The notes under the pieces are model-generated. The model saw only the letters and a program-made list of their open reading frames with translations. It made no database searches and was not told where the DNA came from. 64,000 nt of DNA from assembly GCF_011388195.1 (NCBI RefSeq), contig NZ_CP049990.1, positions 1,364,001 through 1,428,000 of the forward strand, written 5' to 3'. Origin of the DNA: Pusillimonas sp. DMV24BSW_D (GTDB lineage Bacteria > Pseudomonadota > Gammaproteobacteria > Burkholderiales > Burkholderiaceae_B). Positions 8,635-19,394 of the stretch are shown here, piece by piece; positions within the stretch are counted from its first letter, which is position 1; each line of letters starts with the position of its first letter. Both the position numbers and the translations under genes were made by a program.

Positions 8635-10932
8635 ATGGAAGAGAATCTTCGTAAAGCCGCGCTTGAGTATCACGAGAAAGGGCGCCCTGGGAAAATTGCA
8701 GTCACCGCCACCAAACAATTGTCGAACCAGCGCGATTTGATGCTGGCCTATTCTCCGGGTGTGGCAGCCGCTTGCGAAGAAATTGTGTCAGATCCCCAAA
8801 ACGCCCGGCGCTTCACGGCGCGAGGCAATCTGGTTGGCGTCATCACCAACGGTTCGGCTGTTCTGGGGCTAGGCAACATTGGTGCCCTGGCATCGAAACC
8901 GGTCATGGAAGGCAAGGCGGTACTCTTCAAAAAGTTTGCAGGTATCGATGTCTTCGATATTGAAATTAACGAATCGGATCCCGAGAAACTGGTCGAAACC
9001 ATTGCACGTCTGGAGCCCACGTTCGGTGGCATTAACCTGGAAGACATTAAAGCACCGGAATGTTTCATTGTTGAGCGCAAATTGCGCGAGCGCATGTCAA
9101 TCCCGGTTTTTCATGACGATCAGCACGGGACGGCAATCTGTGTGGCTTCGGCCTTTATCAGTGCTTTGAAAGTCGTCGAAAAAGATATCGACAAGGTCAA
9201 GGTGGTGGTGTCCGGGGCGGGCGCGGCAGCGCTGGCTTGTCTTGAGCTGATGGTTGATTTAGGCTTGCCCGCAAAGAATATATGGGTTTCTGACATTGAA
9301 GGGGTGGTGTACCAGGGCCGTACGGAGCTGATGGACCCGGAAAAAGCCCGTTACGCGCAGGAAACCGAGGCACGTACGTTGGGCGATATTATCGAGGGAG
9401 CCGACGTATTCCTGGGGTTGTCCGCCGGTGGCGTGTTGAAACCCGAGATGGTGGCCCGCATGGCCTCGAATCCCATTATTTTGGCCTTGGCGAATCCCAG
9501 CCCTGAAATACTGCCGGAAGACGCCCATGCCGTGCGCGACGATGTTGTGATGGCAACCGGCCGTTCCGACTATCCAAATCAGGTTAATAACGTGTTGTGC
9601 TTCCCCTATATGTTCCGCGGGGCGCTCGACGTTGGTGCAACCACGATTACACGTGGCATGGAAAAAGCGGCCGTTGAAGCCATTTCACAGTTGGCGCAGG
9701 AAGAGCAGAATGACGTTGTGGCGGCTGCATACGGCAGTTACGGCGTATCTTTCGGGCGCGAGTATCTTATTCCCAAGCCGTTCGATCCGCGTCTTATTTT
9801 GCGCATTGCGCCGGCCGTGGCAAAGGCCGCCATGGACGACGGCGTGGCAACGCGCCCCATTGAAGATTTTGACGCATACGCAGAGCAATTGCAGCAGTTC
9901 ATTTATCGCTCGGGTTCGTTCATGAAGCCCTTGTTTTCCGCCGCCAAAGCAATGGTGCGTGATGGCGGCAAAGCGCGTATTGTGTTCACGGAAGGGGAAG
10001 ATGAACGCGTATTGCGGGCGGTTCAAATCGTGGTGGATGAACATTTGGCAAAGCCTATTCTCGTCGGACGTCCGGCCGTTCTGGAGGCGCGCATTAAGCG
10101 CTTTAACCTGCGCCTTAAGTTGGGTGTGGATGTTGAGGTCACCAATCCGGATTACGACGAGCGTTTTCATCAGTACTGGACAACCTATTGGGAAAAAATG
10201 TGTCGCCGGGGCGTCAGCAAAGAGATGGCGCGGGTCGAGATGCGTCGTCGCCTGACGCTAATTGGGGCGATGATGGTGCATCTGGGCGATGCCGACGGCA
10301 TGATTTGCGGTACGGTTGGGGCCTATGCCGATCACCTGCGCTTTGTTGACGAAGTTATTGGCAAGGCGCCTGGGGCAAAAACGTACGCCGCCATGAATAT
10401 TCTGTTGCTCTCCGAGCGGACGGTGGCTCTGGCTGATACCCATGTGAATGACGACCCCTCGGCGGAGCAAGTTGCTGAAATTACCATGGCGGCGGCGGCA
10501 CAAATGCGCCGCTTGAATATTGAACCGAAAATAGCGTTGTTGTCGCGTTCAAACTTCGGCACGGGTAGCTCGGCGTCCGGCGAGAAGATGCGTCAGGCGC
10601 TCGAGATGGTACATGCCCAGGCACCCGATCTTGAGGTTGATGGCGAAATGCACGGCGACTGCGCGTTGGACGAATCGCTGCGCGAGCGCATTTTGCCCTC
10701 AACGACATTGAAAGGTGCGGCCAATTTGTTGATTTGTCCCAACGTTGACTCGGGTAATATCGCGTATAACTTGCTTAAAACAGCGGCTGGTGGCAATGTT
10801 GCGATTGGCCCGTTTTTGTTGGGCGCAAATGCGCCGGTGCATATCCTTACGTCCAGCTCAACGGTGCGCCGCATTGTCAACATGACCGCAATGGCGGTGG
10901 TCGACGCAAACACGCTAAGCCCATCCCCGTAA
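8635..10932 (+). CDS. maeB: NADP-dependent malic enzyme with phosphotransacetylase-like domain
   Basis: Oxidatively decarboxylates malate to pyruvate, yielding NADPH, and links the TCA cycle to gluconeogenesis and acetyl-CoA supply. 765 residues, the two-domain MaeB length (about 759 in E. coli). The malic domain (residues ~1-430) shows [28 protein letters not shown] and a Rossmann loop [16 protein letters not shown]. The C-terminal domain (~430-760) resembles phosphate acetyltransferase, a regulatory acetyl-CoA-sensing module in this family. The ATG at 8635 has only a weak GGA ahead of it. The barstar-like gene follows at 22 bases and probably shares its mRNA. Confidence 0.96.
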   Translation: MEENLRKAALEYHEKGRPGKIAVTATKQLSNQRDLMLAYSPGVAAACEEIVSDPQNARRFTARGNLVGVITNGSAVLGLGNIGALASKPVMEGKAVLFKKFAGIDVFDIEINESDPEKLVETIARLEPTFGGINLEDIKAPECFIVERKLRERMSIPVFHDDQHGTAICVASAFISALKVVEKDIDKVKVVVSGAGAAALACLELMVDLGLPAKNIWVSDIEGVVYQGRTELMDPEKARYAQETEARTLGDIIEGADVFLGLSAGGVLKPEMVARMASNPIILALANPSPEILPEDAHAVRDDVVMATGRSDYPNQVNNVLCFPYMFRGALDVGATTITRGMEKAAVEAISQLAQEEQNDVVAAAYGSYGVSFGREYLIPKPFDPRLILRIAPAVAKAAMDDGVATRPIEDFDAYAEQLQQFIYRSGSFMKPLFSAAKAMVRDGGKARIVFTEGEDERVLRAVQIVVDEHLAKPILVGRPAVLEARIKRFNLRLKLGVDVEVTNPDYDERFHQYWTTYWEKMCRRGVSKEMARVEMRRRLTLIGAMMVHLGDADGMICGTVGAYADHLRFVDEVIGKAPGAKTYAAMNILLLSERTVALADTHVNDDPSAEQVAEITMAAAAQMRRLNIEPKIALLSRSNFGTGSSASGEKMRQALEMVHAQAPDLEVDGEMHGDCALDESLRERILPSTTLKGAANLLICPNVDSGNIAYNLLKTAAGGNVAIGPFLLGANAPVHILTSSSTVRRIVNMTAMAVVDANTLSPSP

Positions 10933-10954
10933 TACGTTTTTTATCGGAGGCGCA

Positions 10955-11410
10955 ATGACCCAGTCCGCATTGCAAAAGAAGCTGAAAAAAGGGGGCCAGA
11001 TTGACGCCCTTTCAGTCAGCCAGGAAGAAGTGGCAAAACAGGCCGACGCGCTGGGTATCACTTATTTCCCCGTTGAGTGTGATCGTGCCCGTAGTCGCTC
11101 GGCTGTGCTAAGGGCTGTTGTGAAAGCGGTTGATTTTCCCGAGTTTTTCGGGGGTAATCTGGATGCTTTTTACGATTGCCTGTGCGATACGGTTATCGAT
11201 CAGAAAGCAGGGCTATGCCTTTGGTTTCACAATTTGCACTCGGGCGATCCGGCGCTTGAGGAAGACTCAAAAGCCATTATCTCGGTTTGTGAAGATGTGG
11301 TGGAGTACGCCGCGAATAATGGGCGCAGCTTTTCTTTCGCGGTTCAACACGCCGGAAAACATCCCGACCCCGAGCCGGGTGTTGCGCCGGTTCCGTACTC
11401 CGGCAGTTAA
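10955..11410 (+). CDS. Barstar-family protein
   Basis: 151-residue protein with a barstar-like domain (about residues 30-125): FPVECDRARSRSAVLRAVVK, then FPEFFGGNLDAFYDCLCD, the segment in which barstar places helix 2 and the residues that plug a ribonuclease active site. Barstar itself inhibits the secreted RNase barnase. The N-terminal 30 residues (Lys-rich, KKLKKGGQ) and a proline-rich C-terminus are extra. No barnase/RNase N1-type gene is in the window, so the partner is unknown and the role may have drifted. GGAGG before the ATG at 10955 is a strong Shine-Dalgarno. Last gene of the maeB unit. Confidence 0.8.
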   Translation: MTQSALQKKLKKGGQIDALSVSQEEVAKQADALGITYFPVECDRARSRSAVLRAVVKAVDFPEFFGGNLDAFYDCLCDTVIDQKAGLCLWFHNLHSGDPALEEDSKAIISVCEDVVEYAANNGRSFSFAVQHAGKHPDPEPGVAPVPYSGS

Positions 11411-11429
11411 CGCATCGGCCCCCGCGCCG

Positions 11430-12152
11430 CTATTCCCAGTCTTGCAGGGCACTAATGGCCGATACCATGGCCAGCCCTGCGGTTTCTGTTCTTAATATGC
11501 GCTTGCCAAAACGAACTGGTTTTACCCCGGCCTGATCAGCCTGCGCCATTTCTTCATCCGACCAGCCACCCTCGGGCCCAATGAGCAAGGTGATGTGATT
11601 TGAGGATGGGTTCAGCACGTCGCGTAACGAGTGCGGGGCGTCGGGGTGGCAAATCAACGTCAGGTCGGTGGTTGCCAACAGGGATGGCAGTGTTTTTGGT
11701 TCGGTAAGTTGCATGAGTTGGTTGCGACCGCATTGGGCGCAGGCCGACTCAATAATTTTCTCCCAATGGCGCATTTTCTTGCCAATGCGTTCGGCGCCCA
11801 GATTGACTACACTGCGCCGCGCCATAATCGGAGTGAAGGTGCGTACTCCTGTTTCGACCGCTTTTTCGATGATCCAATCCATTTTGTCCGACGAGACCAA
11901 CGCTTGTCCTAACGTTAAATGGCCGGGTAATTCAATATTTCGAGTTTCATAATGATGAATATGGGCCAGGGCTTTTTTGCCTTCAAGGATTAAGGTCGCG
12001 TGATATTGCCCCTGTCGGCCGTCGAACAATACAATCGGTGTGTCGTGCTTAAGGCGTAAGACTCGAACGGCATGGTGGGCCAGTGTGTCGGGTAGTTCAA
12101 TCGTATCGCCACATTGCGGCGAGAAGGGGTAGAAAAAGCGCGGAGCAGTCAT
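11430..12152 (-). CDS. rsmE: 16S rRNA (uracil1498-N3)-methyltransferase RsmE
   Basis: SPOUT-class methyltransferase that methylates N3 of U1498 in 16S rRNA with SAM. 240 residues, normal for RsmE. The SAM-binding trefoil knot is seen in ITLLIGPEGGWSDEEM and FGKRILRTETAGLAM near the C-terminus; the N-terminal PUA-like domain includes HAVRVLRLKHDTPIVLFDG. ATG at 12152. Convergent with the barstar-like gene (19 bases between stops) and divergent from tkt. Confidence 0.95.
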   Translation of the reverse strand: MTAPRFFYPFSPQCGDTIELPDTLAHHAVRVLRLKHDTPIVLFDGRQGQYHATLILEGKKALAHIHHYETRNIELPGHLTLGQALVSSDKMDWIIEKAVETGVRTFTPIMARRSVVNLGAERIGKKMRHWEKIIESACAQCGRNQLMQLTEPKTLPSLLATTDLTLICHPDAPHSLRDVLNPSSNHITLLIGPEGGWSDEEMAQADQAGVKPVRFGKRILRTETAGLAMVSAISALQDWE

Positions 12153-12276
12153 GGAGGGGTGTCCGGGGTAAGCAAATGGTCCTCGAAGGCCGGGTGCCTG
12201 AAAGCCTGTAATTCTAGCGTGCCGCCGTCAAAATGTTGCGTTCATTTGACATGTAACAGGCTAAATGTGCGGTGGG

Positions 12277-12285
12277 TGTTAAAAT
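12277..12285 (+). promoter_or_regulatory. Possible extended -10 promoter of the tkt operon
   Basis: TGTTAAAAT (12277-12285) matches the extended -10 pattern TGnTATAAT with one mismatch in the hexamer. It lies 70 bases before tkt in the 203-base divergent rsmE/tkt gap. A TTGACA at 12246-12251 is too far upstream (28 bases) to be its -35 box. The rest of this gap shows nothing else clear to me. Confidence 0.35.
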
Positions 12286-12355
12286 GTTCGGCTTTGCAAT
12301 CTTTCTTTATTGGGGTTTGCCCTGATAGGGTTCGCCTTTATACAGCGAGTATCCA

Positions 12356-14401
12356 ATGAGCGTTTCGCCGACCCAAGACTCTTCCCTGGCTAATGCCGTA
12401 CGTGCTTTGGCCATGGATGCCGTGCAACAAGCCAAATCCGGACACCCCGGTGCGCCCATGGGCATGGCTGATATTGCTGAAGCATTATGGACGCGCCACC
12501 TGCGTCATAATCCAGCCGATCCGGCGTGGCCCAATCGAGACCGCTTCGTGCTGTCCAATGGGCATGGGTCCATGCTTATTTATGCTTTGTTGCATCTAAG
12601 CGGCTACGATTTGCCCATTGAAGAATTGCGTAATTTTCGTCAGCTTCACTCGCGTACCCCGGGCCACCCTGAAGTAGGGATTACGCCCGGTGTGGAAACA
12701 ACGACCGGCCCGCTTGGGCAGGGGGTGAGCAACGCGGTTGGTATGGCGCTGGCCGAGGCATTATTGGCCAAAGAGTTCAACCAAGACGGCCACGCCATTG
12801 TTGATCACTTCACATACGCGTTTGTAGGTGATGGCTGCCTCATGGAAGGCATTTCCCACGAGGCCTGCTCGTTGGCCGGAACCCTGAAATTGTCGAAGCT
12901 CATTGTCTTCTACGACGACAACGGCATTTCCATCGACGGCGAAGTGAAAGACTGGTTTGCCGACGACACACCCAAGCGCTTTGAAAGCTATGGCTGGAAC
13001 GTTATTCGTAATGTCGATGGCCATAATGTTGCGGCTGTTGATCAAGCCATTGAACAGGCCAAAGCCGGGGCTGGTGAAGGGCGCGGCCCCACGCTTATAT
13101 GTTGTCGCACTGTTATTGGTAAAGGCGCGCCGAATGCGGCCGGTACCGAGAAAGTGCATGGGGCGCCTTTGGGCGAAGATGAGATTGCCGCAACGCGTGC
13201 AGCAATCGATTGGCCGCATGCCCCATTTGAAATCCCCGATCATATTTACTTACGTTGGGACGGTCGCATTAAAGGGAAGTTGTGGCAGTCGGAATGGGAA
13301 AACCAGTTCGACGCCTATGCTAAAGCGCATCCTGAATTAGCGGCCGAATTCATTCGTCGCATGAAAGGTGAGTTGCCTGCTGAGTTTGCAGAGCAGGCTG
13401 CGGCGTTCATTAAGGCCACAGCAGAGCGCGCAGAAACGGTTGCCAGCCGCAAGGCATCCCAATTTGTTATTACGGCTTTCGCGCCCTTGCTGCCGGAAAT
13501 GTTAGGTGGGTCGGCCGACCTTACCGGTTCGAACTTTACCGACTGGAAGGGGGTTGCGCCGGTACGTGCCACGAATGCTGGCGTGCAATTCGGCCGCCAT
13601 ATCAACTACGGTGTGCGCGAATTCGGCATGGCCGCCATTATGAACGGCGTGGCCTTGCATGGCGGGTATTTGCCCTTCGGCGGCACTTTCCTGACTTTCT
13701 CCGATTATTCCCGTAATGCCATCCGTATGGCGGCGCTGATGAAGCAGCGGGTGGTACATGTGTTCACGCACGATTCAATTGGCCTGGGCGAAGATGGCCC
13801 AACCCACCAATCGGTTGAGCACGCTGCCAGCTTGCGTTTAATTCCAAACTTGCACGTATGGCGCCCCTGCGACACGACTGAAACCGCTGTGGCCTGGGCT
13901 GAGTCCGTTTCGCGCCCGGCCAGTATTGGCATGAATGTGAACAATGGCGGGCCGTCGGCGTTGCTGTTGTCGCGCCAGAATCTGCCTTTTGTCGAGCGGG
14001 ACGACACCACCATCCAGGCAATTTCGCGTGGCGGCTACGTTCTACGCGATGCAGACAACTTCAAAGCCATCATTATTGCGACGGGCTCCGAAGTGTCCTT
14101 GGCATTGCAGGCGCAACAGCAACTGGCCGAAAAAGGCATCCCGGTACGTGTGGTTTCCATGCCATGCACCAATGTTTTCGACGAGCAAAGTGCCGAATGG
14201 AAACGCAGTGTGTTGCCTGAAGGCGCACCACGTGTTGCTGTTGAAGCCGGCGTGACAGCCGGTTGGTACAAGTATGTGGGTTTAAACGGCGCAGTGGTGG
14301 GGCTTGATTCCTATGGTGAGTCGGCGCCGGGTGGGGTGTTATTCAAACATTTTGGTCTCACCGCCGAAAGGGTGGCCGAGGTCGTTGAACAGGTTTTGTA
14401 A
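12356..14401 (+). CDS. tkt: Transketolase
   Basis: Thiamine-diphosphate enzyme moving two-carbon ketol units between sugar phosphates in the non-oxidative pentose phosphate pathway. 681 residues, usual length. The signature [19 protein letters not shown] and the ThDP-binding motif [18 protein letters not shown] (to the DNG of FYDDNG) lie in the first domain; [17 protein letters not shown] lies in the pyrimidine-binding domain. First gene of the plus-strand central-carbon run tkt-gap-pgk, 14 bases before gap, hence very likely cotranscribed. In a bacterium oriented to organic and aromatic acids this block probably works mainly in the gluconeogenic direction (inference). Confidence 0.97.
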   Translation: MSVSPTQDSSLANAVRALAMDAVQQAKSGHPGAPMGMADIAEALWTRHLRHNPADPAWPNRDRFVLSNGHGSMLIYALLHLSGYDLPIEELRNFRQLHSRTPGHPEVGITPGVETTTGPLGQGVSNAVGMALAEALLAKEFNQDGHAIVDHFTYAFVGDGCLMEGISHEACSLAGTLKLSKLIVFYDDNGISIDGEVKDWFADDTPKRFESYGWNVIRNVDGHNVAAVDQAIEQAKAGAGEGRGPTLICCRTVIGKGAPNAAGTEKVHGAPLGEDEIAATRAAIDWPHAPFEIPDHIYLRWDGRIKGKLWQSEWENQFDAYAKAHPELAAEFIRRMKGELPAEFAEQAAAFIKATAERAETVASRKASQFVITAFAPLLPEMLGGSADLTGSNFTDWKGVAPVRATNAGVQFGRHINYGVREFGMAAIMNGVALHGGYLPFGGTFLTFSDYSRNAIRMAALMKQRVVHVFTHDSIGLGEDGPTHQSVEHAASLRLIPNLHVWRPCDTTETAVAWAESVSRPASIGMNVNNGGPSALLLSRQNLPFVERDDTTIQAISRGGYVLRDADNFKAIIIATGSEVSLALQAQQQLAEKGIPVRVVSMPCTNVFDEQSAEWKRSVLPEGAPRVAVEAGVTAGWYKYVGLNGAVVGLDSYGESAPGGVLFKHFGLTAERVAEVVEQVL

Positions 14402-14415
14402 ACAGGAGAAATGTC

Positions 14416-15429
14416 ATGGCAATTCGCGTAGCGATTAATGGGTATGGCCGTATTGGCCGCAATATTTTGCGTGCTCACTACGAAGGCGGTAAGTCTCACG
14501 ATATTGAAATCGTGGCGATCAACGATTTAGGTGACCCTAAAACCAATGCTCACCTTACCCGTTACGACACCGCTCATGGTCGGTTCCCCGGCACGGTTGA
14601 GGTTGACGGTGATTACATGGTGGTCAATGGCGACCGCATTCGTGTGCTGGCCAATCGCAATCCCGCTGAATTGCCTTGGGGTGATCTGGGTGTCGACGTT
14701 GTGCTGGAATGCACCGGCTTTTTCACCAGCAAGGAAAAAGCTAATGCGCATATCCAAGGCGGCGCCAAGAAAGTGATTATTTCCGCGCCCGGCGGTAAAG
14801 ACGTTGACGCCACGGTGGTGTACGGCGTGAATCACAATGTATTGAAAGCGTCTGATACAGTCATTTCCAATGCATCGTGCACGACGAACTGCCTGGCCCC
14901 TCTGGTACTGCCTTTGCACCGCAAAATTGGTTTGGAAAATGGTTTGATGACCACTATCCACGCCTATACGAACGACCAGGTACTTACCGATGTTTATCAC
15001 TCTGATTTGCGTCGTGCGCGTTCCGCCACCTCCAGCATGATCCCCACCAAAACCGGTGCTGCGTCGGCTGTGGGATTGGTTCTGCCTGAATTGAACGGCA
15101 AGCTCGACGGCTTTGCCATGCGCGTCCCCACTATTAACGTTTCCATTGTTGACCTGTCCTTTGTTGCCTCGCGCGATACATCGGTTGAGGAAGTGAACGC
15201 CCTTTTGAAGGAAGCGGCTGCATCGGCGGAATTGAAAGGCATTCTGGATTACAGCGAAGAGCCTTTGGTGTCGGTAGACTACAACCACACCTCGGCATCC
15301 AGCACGGTTGATGCAGGCTTAACCAAAGTCTCGGGTCGTCTGGTCAAGGTGTGCTCCTGGTACGACAACGAGTGGGGCTTCTCCAACCGTATGCTTGATA
15401 CCACGGTTGCGTTAATGTCAGCCAAATAA
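14416..15429 (+). CDS. gap: Glyceraldehyde-3-phosphate dehydrogenase, type I
   Basis: Interconverts glyceraldehyde 3-phosphate and 1,3-bisphosphoglycerate. 337 residues. The Rossmann start is [12 protein letters not shown]; the catalytic cysteine is C155 in SNASCTTNC (second Cys C159), and the C-terminal catalytic/phosphate region includes [16 protein letters not shown]. The coenzyme-loop residue after VAIND is Leu, then Gly and Asp, so NAD against NADP preference cannot be called with certainty. AGGAG precedes the ATG. Between tkt (14 bases) and pgk (69 bases, with a hairpin). Confidence 0.97.
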   Translation: MAIRVAINGYGRIGRNILRAHYEGGKSHDIEIVAINDLGDPKTNAHLTRYDTAHGRFPGTVEVDGDYMVVNGDRIRVLANRNPAELPWGDLGVDVVLECTGFFTSKEKANAHIQGGAKKVIISAPGGKDVDATVVYGVNHNVLKASDTVISNASCTTNCLAPLVLPLHRKIGLENGLMTTIHAYTNDQVLTDVYHSDLRRARSATSSMIPTKTGAASAVGLVLPELNGKLDGFAMRVPTINVSIVDLSFVASRDTSVEEVNALLKEAAASAELKGILDYSEEPLVSVDYNHTSASSTVDAGLTKVSGRLVKVCSWYDNEWGFSNRMLDTTVALMSAK

Positions 15430-15444
15430 GTTGTTTTAGTCCAC

Positions 15445-15470
15445 ACAAGGGCGGGGGTTCCCGCCCTTGT
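15445..15470 (+). promoter_or_regulatory. Strong intercistronic hairpin between gap and pgk
   Basis: Perfect 11-bp stem ACAAGGGCGGG (15445-15455) / CCCGCCCTTGT (15460-15470) with loop GGTT. What follows is TCCATTTC, a poor U-tract, so this is more likely a leaky terminator or an RNA-stabilising/processing element that could set gap above pgk expression. Confidence 0.55.
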
Positions 15471-15498
15471 TCCATTTCATCGCTCTCTTGTTCTTCAC

Positions 15499-16695
15499 AT
15501 GCCTACCGTTAAAACCCTAACCGCTCTTGCCCGTTCGAATGCGCTGAAAGACAAACGCGTGTTCATTCGTTCCGATCTGAATGTCCCCTTCAATGATACG
15601 GGGGAAATTTCCGAAGATACGCGTGTTCGCGCTTCGGTACCGGCCATTCGCCTGGCACTCGAGGCCGGCGCGGCAGTAATGGTAACTTCGCATTTGGGGC
15701 GCCCAACAGAGGGGGCGTTGACTGAAGCCGACTCGCTGGCACCGGTGGCTAAACGCCTGGGTGAGTTATTAGGGATGAATGTTTCGCTGGTGAGCGACTG
15801 GGTGGACGGCGTGAATGTTCAGCCAGGCCAAGTGGTATTGCTTGAAAACGCTCGTGGCAACGTGGGCGAGAAAAAGAACGATGAAGCGCTGGCACGCAAA
15901 ATGGCAGCTTTGTGCGACGTCTATGTAAATGATGCTTTCGGCACGGCGCATCGCGCCGAGGCTACCACGCACGGCATTGCGCAGTTTGCGCCTGTTGCAT
16001 GCGCGGGCCCCTTGCTCGAGGCTGAATTGGACGCTTTGGGTAAAGCGTTGAAGGCGCCGCGCCGGCCAATGGTGGCCATTGTGGCGGGTTCAAAAGTGTC
16101 GACCAAGCTTTCAATTTTGCGTGCGTTGGCCGACAAGGTCGATCAATTGATTGTGGGCGGCGGCATTGCCAATACGTTCATGCTGGCCAAAGGCTTACCC
16201 ATTGGAAAATCTTTAGCTGAACCCGATCAGGTTGAAGAAGCGCGCGCGGTAATGGACATTATGCAAAAGCGTGGTGCAGACGTACCCATTCCGGTTGATG
16301 TGGTGTGCGCCAAAACCTTTGGTGCCGATGCGCCGGCCGAGGTTAAAGACGCCGAAGATGTGGCGAATGACGACCTGATTCTGGATATCGGCCCCAAAAC
16401 TGCCGCCCAGTTGGCTGATATATTGAAGCAGGCGGGTACCATTGTCTGGAATGGCCCTGTGGGTGTTTTCGAGTTCGATGCGTTTGCCAAAGGCACGCAG
16501 ACTATTGCGCAAGCCATTGCCGAATCGAATGGGTTTTCCATTGCCGGTGGCGGCGATACGCTGGCTGCCATTGCCAAATTCAATATCACTGATAAGGTCG
16601 GATATATCTCAACCGGCGGCGGCGCGTTCCTGGAGTTCCTGGAAGGTAAGACTTTGCCTGCCGTTGATGTGCTGGAACGCAGGGCGCAAGACTAA
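15499..16695 (+). CDS. pgk: Phosphoglycerate kinase
   Basis: Transfers phosphate between 1,3-bisphosphoglycerate and ADP. 398 residues, as expected. The N-terminal substrate-binding segment is [16 protein letters not shown], then [10 protein letters not shown], and [14 protein letters not shown]. The nucleotide-binding end shows [17 protein letters not shown] and [15 protein letters not shown] at 15499. Follows gap; mog comes 29 bases after its stop, so pgk-mog-fba look like one transcript. Confidence 0.97.
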   Translation: MPTVKTLTALARSNALKDKRVFIRSDLNVPFNDTGEISEDTRVRASVPAIRLALEAGAAVMVTSHLGRPTEGALTEADSLAPVAKRLGELLGMNVSLVSDWVDGVNVQPGQVVLLENARGNVGEKKNDEALARKMAALCDVYVNDAFGTAHRAEATTHGIAQFAPVACAGPLLEAELDALGKALKAPRRPMVAIVAGSKVSTKLSILRALADKVDQLIVGGGIANTFMLAKGLPIGKSLAEPDQVEEARAVMDIMQKRGADVPIPVDVVCAKTFGADAPAEVKDAEDVANDDLILDIGPKTAAQLADILKQAGTIVWNGPVGVFEFDAFAKGTQTIAQAIAESNGFSIAGGGDTLAAIAKFNITDKVGYISTGGGAFLEFLEGKTLPAVDVLERRAQD

Positions 16696-16724
16696 GGTCC
16701 TTTTGAACAACAGGAGTATTGTCG

Positions 16725-17351
16725 ATGTCTGAGTCAGGTCGTTTATCTCGTGCCCATCCCGATCAACTATTAGTGGGTTTGGTTTCTATTTCAGATCGTG
16801 CCTCGTCCGGTACATACGAAGACAAAGGCATTCCTGCTTTGCAGGATTGGCTGGACACTGCGTTGACCGAACCTGCTCAGTTTGCGACACGCCTGATTCC
16901 CGATGAGCCGGATCAAATTTCAGCAACGCTAATCGAGTTGGTCGATAAGGTTGGTTGCGACCTGGTGCTGACCACCGGAGGAACCGGCCCTTCGCGTCGC
17001 GACGTGACGCCCGAGGCGACGCTGGCAGTTGGCACAAAAGAAATGCCTGGTTTCGGCGAGCAAATGCGCCAGATCAGCCTGCGTTTTGTGCCAACCGCGA
17101 TTTTGTCGCGCCAGGTGGCAGTCATTCGTGAAACCCCCGAACATGCGGCGTTGATTATTAATTTACCGGGCCAACCCAAAGCCATTAAAGAAACGCTGGA
17201 AGGCTTGAAAGATGCCGAAGGCAATGTACTGGCGGCAGGCATTTTTGCCGCTGTGCCTTACTGCATTGATTTGATCGGCGGCCCTTATATAGAAACCCGG
17301 GAAGACGTGGTGCGGGCGTTCCGTCCCAAGTCGGCGCTTCGGGTAAAATGA
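16725..17351 (+). CDS. mog: Molybdopterin adenylyltransferase (MogA/MoaB family)
   Basis: Activates molybdopterin with ATP to adenylyl-molybdopterin before molybdenum insertion. About 208 residues. Shows VGLVSISDRASSGTYEDKG at the N-terminus and the family's TTGGTGPSRRDVTPEAT and INLPGQPKAIKE motifs. The ATG at 16725 is preferred over a TTG at 16719 because AGGAG at 16712-16716 is 8 bases ahead of the ATG. Unusual neighbour: it sits between pgk and fba, where related Burkholderiales carry pyruvate kinase. No other molybdopterin gene is in the window. Confidence 0.9.
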   Translation: MSESGRLSRAHPDQLLVGLVSISDRASSGTYEDKGIPALQDWLDTALTEPAQFATRLIPDEPDQISATLIELVDKVGCDLVLTTGGTGPSRRDVTPEATLAVGTKEMPGFGEQMRQISLRFVPTAILSRQVAVIRETPEHAALIINLPGQPKAIKETLEGLKDAEGNVLAAGIFAAVPYCIDLIGGPYIETREDVVRAFRPKSALRVK

Positions 17352-17386
17352 ACCCTTTATATTAATTTGCTTTCAGGAGTCTTTTC

Positions 17387-18451
17387 ATGGCCCTCGTATC
17401 CATGCGTCAGCTGCTCGATCATGCTGCCGAAAACGGTTATGGTATTCCCGCGTTCAACGTCAATAACCTTGAGCAGGTCCAGGCCATTATGGGGGCTGCC
17501 CATGAAACCGATAGCCCGGTTATCATGCAGGCCTCCGCAGGTGCCCGCAAGTACGCCGGTGAAGGCTTTCTGAAGTATCTTATTCAGGCTGCTGTAGAAA
17601 GTTACCCGCACTTGCCGGTGGTCATGCACCAAGACCACGGCCAATCGCTGGCGGTGTGTCAGGGTGCGATCGACCTGGGCTTTACCAGCGTCATGATGGA
17701 CGGCTCGTTGAAAGACGACGGTAAAACCATTGCCGAATACGAATACAACGTCGACGTAACCCGTAAAGTGGTTCAAATGGCGCATAAACTGGGTATTACC
17801 GTAGAAGGCGAGCTCGGCTGTTTAGGGTCGTTGGAAACCATGAAGGGTGACAAGGAAGATGGCCATGGCGCCGAAGGCACGCTTACCATGGAGCAGTTGC
17901 TTACTGACCCTGAGCAGGCTGCCGATTTCGTGCGTCAAACCGAGCTCGACGCCCTGGCGATTGCCATTGGCACCAGCCATGGTGCTTACAAGTTTAGCCG
18001 CAAGCCTACGGGCGACATCCTGTCGATTTCGCGTATTAAAGAAATTCACCAGCGCCTGCCCAACACACATCTGGTCATGCATGGTAGCTCGAGCGTTCCC
18101 CAAGAGCTGCTTGCCGAAATTCGCGAGTTTGGCGGCGATATGAAGGAAACCTATGGGGTTCCCGTGGAAGAAATTCAGGAAGCCATCAAACACGGTGTAC
18201 GCAAAATCAATATCGACACCGATATCCGTTTGGCCATGACGGGCGCTATTCGCCGCTTTATGGCCGAGAACCCGTCCAAGTTCGATCCACGCGATTATCT
18301 GAAGCCTGCCCGAGCGGCAGCCAAGGAAATTTGTATGCAGCGTTATCAGCAATTTGGTTGTGCCGGTAACGGCAGCAAAATTAAACCTGTTGCGCTTGAT
18401 GAAATGGCGCGCCGTTATTCGGCCGGCGACCTGGCGCAAGTGGTTCAGTAA
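17387..18451 (+). CDS. fba: Class II fructose-bisphosphate aldolase
   Basis: Zinc-dependent aldolase joining dihydroxyacetone phosphate and glyceraldehyde 3-phosphate. 354 residues. Zinc-ligand and active-site motifs are clear: [42 protein letters not shown] and [10 protein letters not shown]. The form is the 'Calvin-cycle' subtype common in betaproteobacteria; no RuBisCO gene is near, so a gluconeogenic or glycolytic role is assumed. GGAG ahead of the ATG at 17387. Its TAA is directly followed by the purC ATG, with no spacing. Confidence 0.96.
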   Translation: MALVSMRQLLDHAAENGYGIPAFNVNNLEQVQAIMGAAHETDSPVIMQASAGARKYAGEGFLKYLIQAAVESYPHLPVVMHQDHGQSLAVCQGAIDLGFTSVMMDGSLKDDGKTIAEYEYNVDVTRKVVQMAHKLGITVEGELGCLGSLETMKGDKEDGHGAEGTLTMEQLLTDPEQAADFVRQTELDALAIAIGTSHGAYKFSRKPTGDILSISRIKEIHQRLPNTHLVMHGSSSVPQELLAEIREFGGDMKETYGVPVEEIQEAIKHGVRKINIDTDIRLAMTGAIRRFMAENPSKFDPRDYLKPARAAAKEICMQRYQQFGCAGNGSKIKPVALDEMARRYSAGDLAQVVQ

Positions 18452-19330
18452 ATGTCCGCCCTGCATCAGTCCAGCATCCAGTCCTTGCCCCTGCTTGCAC
18501 GGGGTAAGGTGCGCGATATGTACGCGGTTAACGACGATCTTTTACTTATTGTCGCGTCCGACCGTATCTCTGCATTCGATGTCATTCTCGACGACCCTAT
18601 TCCCGGGAAAGGGCAGGTGCTTACTGCCTTAACTGAGTTTTGGTTGCAAAAATTGGGGCATATTGTCCCGAATCACGCTACCGGTATCGACCCGGAGTCG
18701 GTGGTGGCAGCTAACGAACGCGATCAGGTGCAAGGTCGTGCCATGGTGGTAAAACGCCTGAAGCCTGTCATGGTTGAAGCCGTCGCGCGGGGGTATTTAA
18801 TTGGATCGGGCTGGAAAGACTATCAGGCAACGGGCGCTGTGTGTGGTATTGCGTTGCCTGCTGGTTTGAAACTGGCCGGCCGTTTGCCTGAAGCCATTTT
18901 TACGCCGGCCGCCAAGGCCGAAGTGGGTGAGCACGACGAAAACGTTGAGTTCAACCATTTGGTAGCGGAAGTGGGTCAAGCCATGGCGGAAAAAATCCGT
19001 GCCGTTACTTTGCAGTTGTATCGCGAAGCCGCTGAATTTGCGCTTGGCAAAGGCATTATTATTGCCGACACCAAGTTCGAGTTCGGCCTCGACGCGCAAG
19101 GGCAGTTGCATTTAATGGACGAAGTTCTTACGCCCGATTCCTCACGGTTTTGGCCGGCGAATGAATACAGTGAAGGTATCAGCCCACCTTCTTTCGACAA
19201 GCAGTTTGTGCGCGATTGGCTGGAACAGCAACCCTGGAACAAAACAGCGCCGGCACCGCATTTACCCGACGACGTGATACAGAAAACCGCAGCCAAGTAT
19301 CACGAGGCGTTAACCCGTTTAACTACTTAA
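18452..19330 (+). CDS. purC: SAICAR synthase
   Basis: Phosphoribosylaminoimidazole-succinocarboxamide synthase, joining CAIR and aspartate with ATP in purine synthesis. 292 residues. N-terminal [20 protein letters not shown] (nucleotide-binding) and [20 protein letters not shown] with [13 protein letters not shown] are family signatures. The ATG immediately follows the fba stop, so translation is probably coupled. Begins the purC-purE-purK set that supplies IMP. Confidence 0.97.
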   Translation: MSALHQSSIQSLPLLARGKVRDMYAVNDDLLLIVASDRISAFDVILDDPIPGKGQVLTALTEFWLQKLGHIVPNHATGIDPESVVAANERDQVQGRAMVVKRLKPVMVEAVARGYLIGSGWKDYQATGAVCGIALPAGLKLAGRLPEAIFTPAAKAEVGEHDENVEFNHLVAEVGQAMAEKIRAVTLQLYREAAEFALGKGIIIADTKFEFGLDAQGQLHLMDEVLTPDSSRFWPANEYSEGISPPSFDKQFVRDWLEQQPWNKTAPAPHLPDDVIQKTAAKYHEALTRLTT

Positions 19331-19394
19331 GACATACCGTTGCCGGGTGAAGTCATGGCCGGTTTCGCGTATTGTTTAGGCCATTGTTATTGCC

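Noticed and set aside
12246-12285. Classical promoter from TTGACA 12246 to TAAAAT 12280
   Set aside because: The spacing is 28 bases; only the extended -10 element was kept.
14527-15288. 253-codon minus-strand frame inside gap
   Set aside because: Fully antisense to the conserved GAPDH gene, low-complexity His/Gln/Asn/Arg composition, no Shine-Dalgarno.
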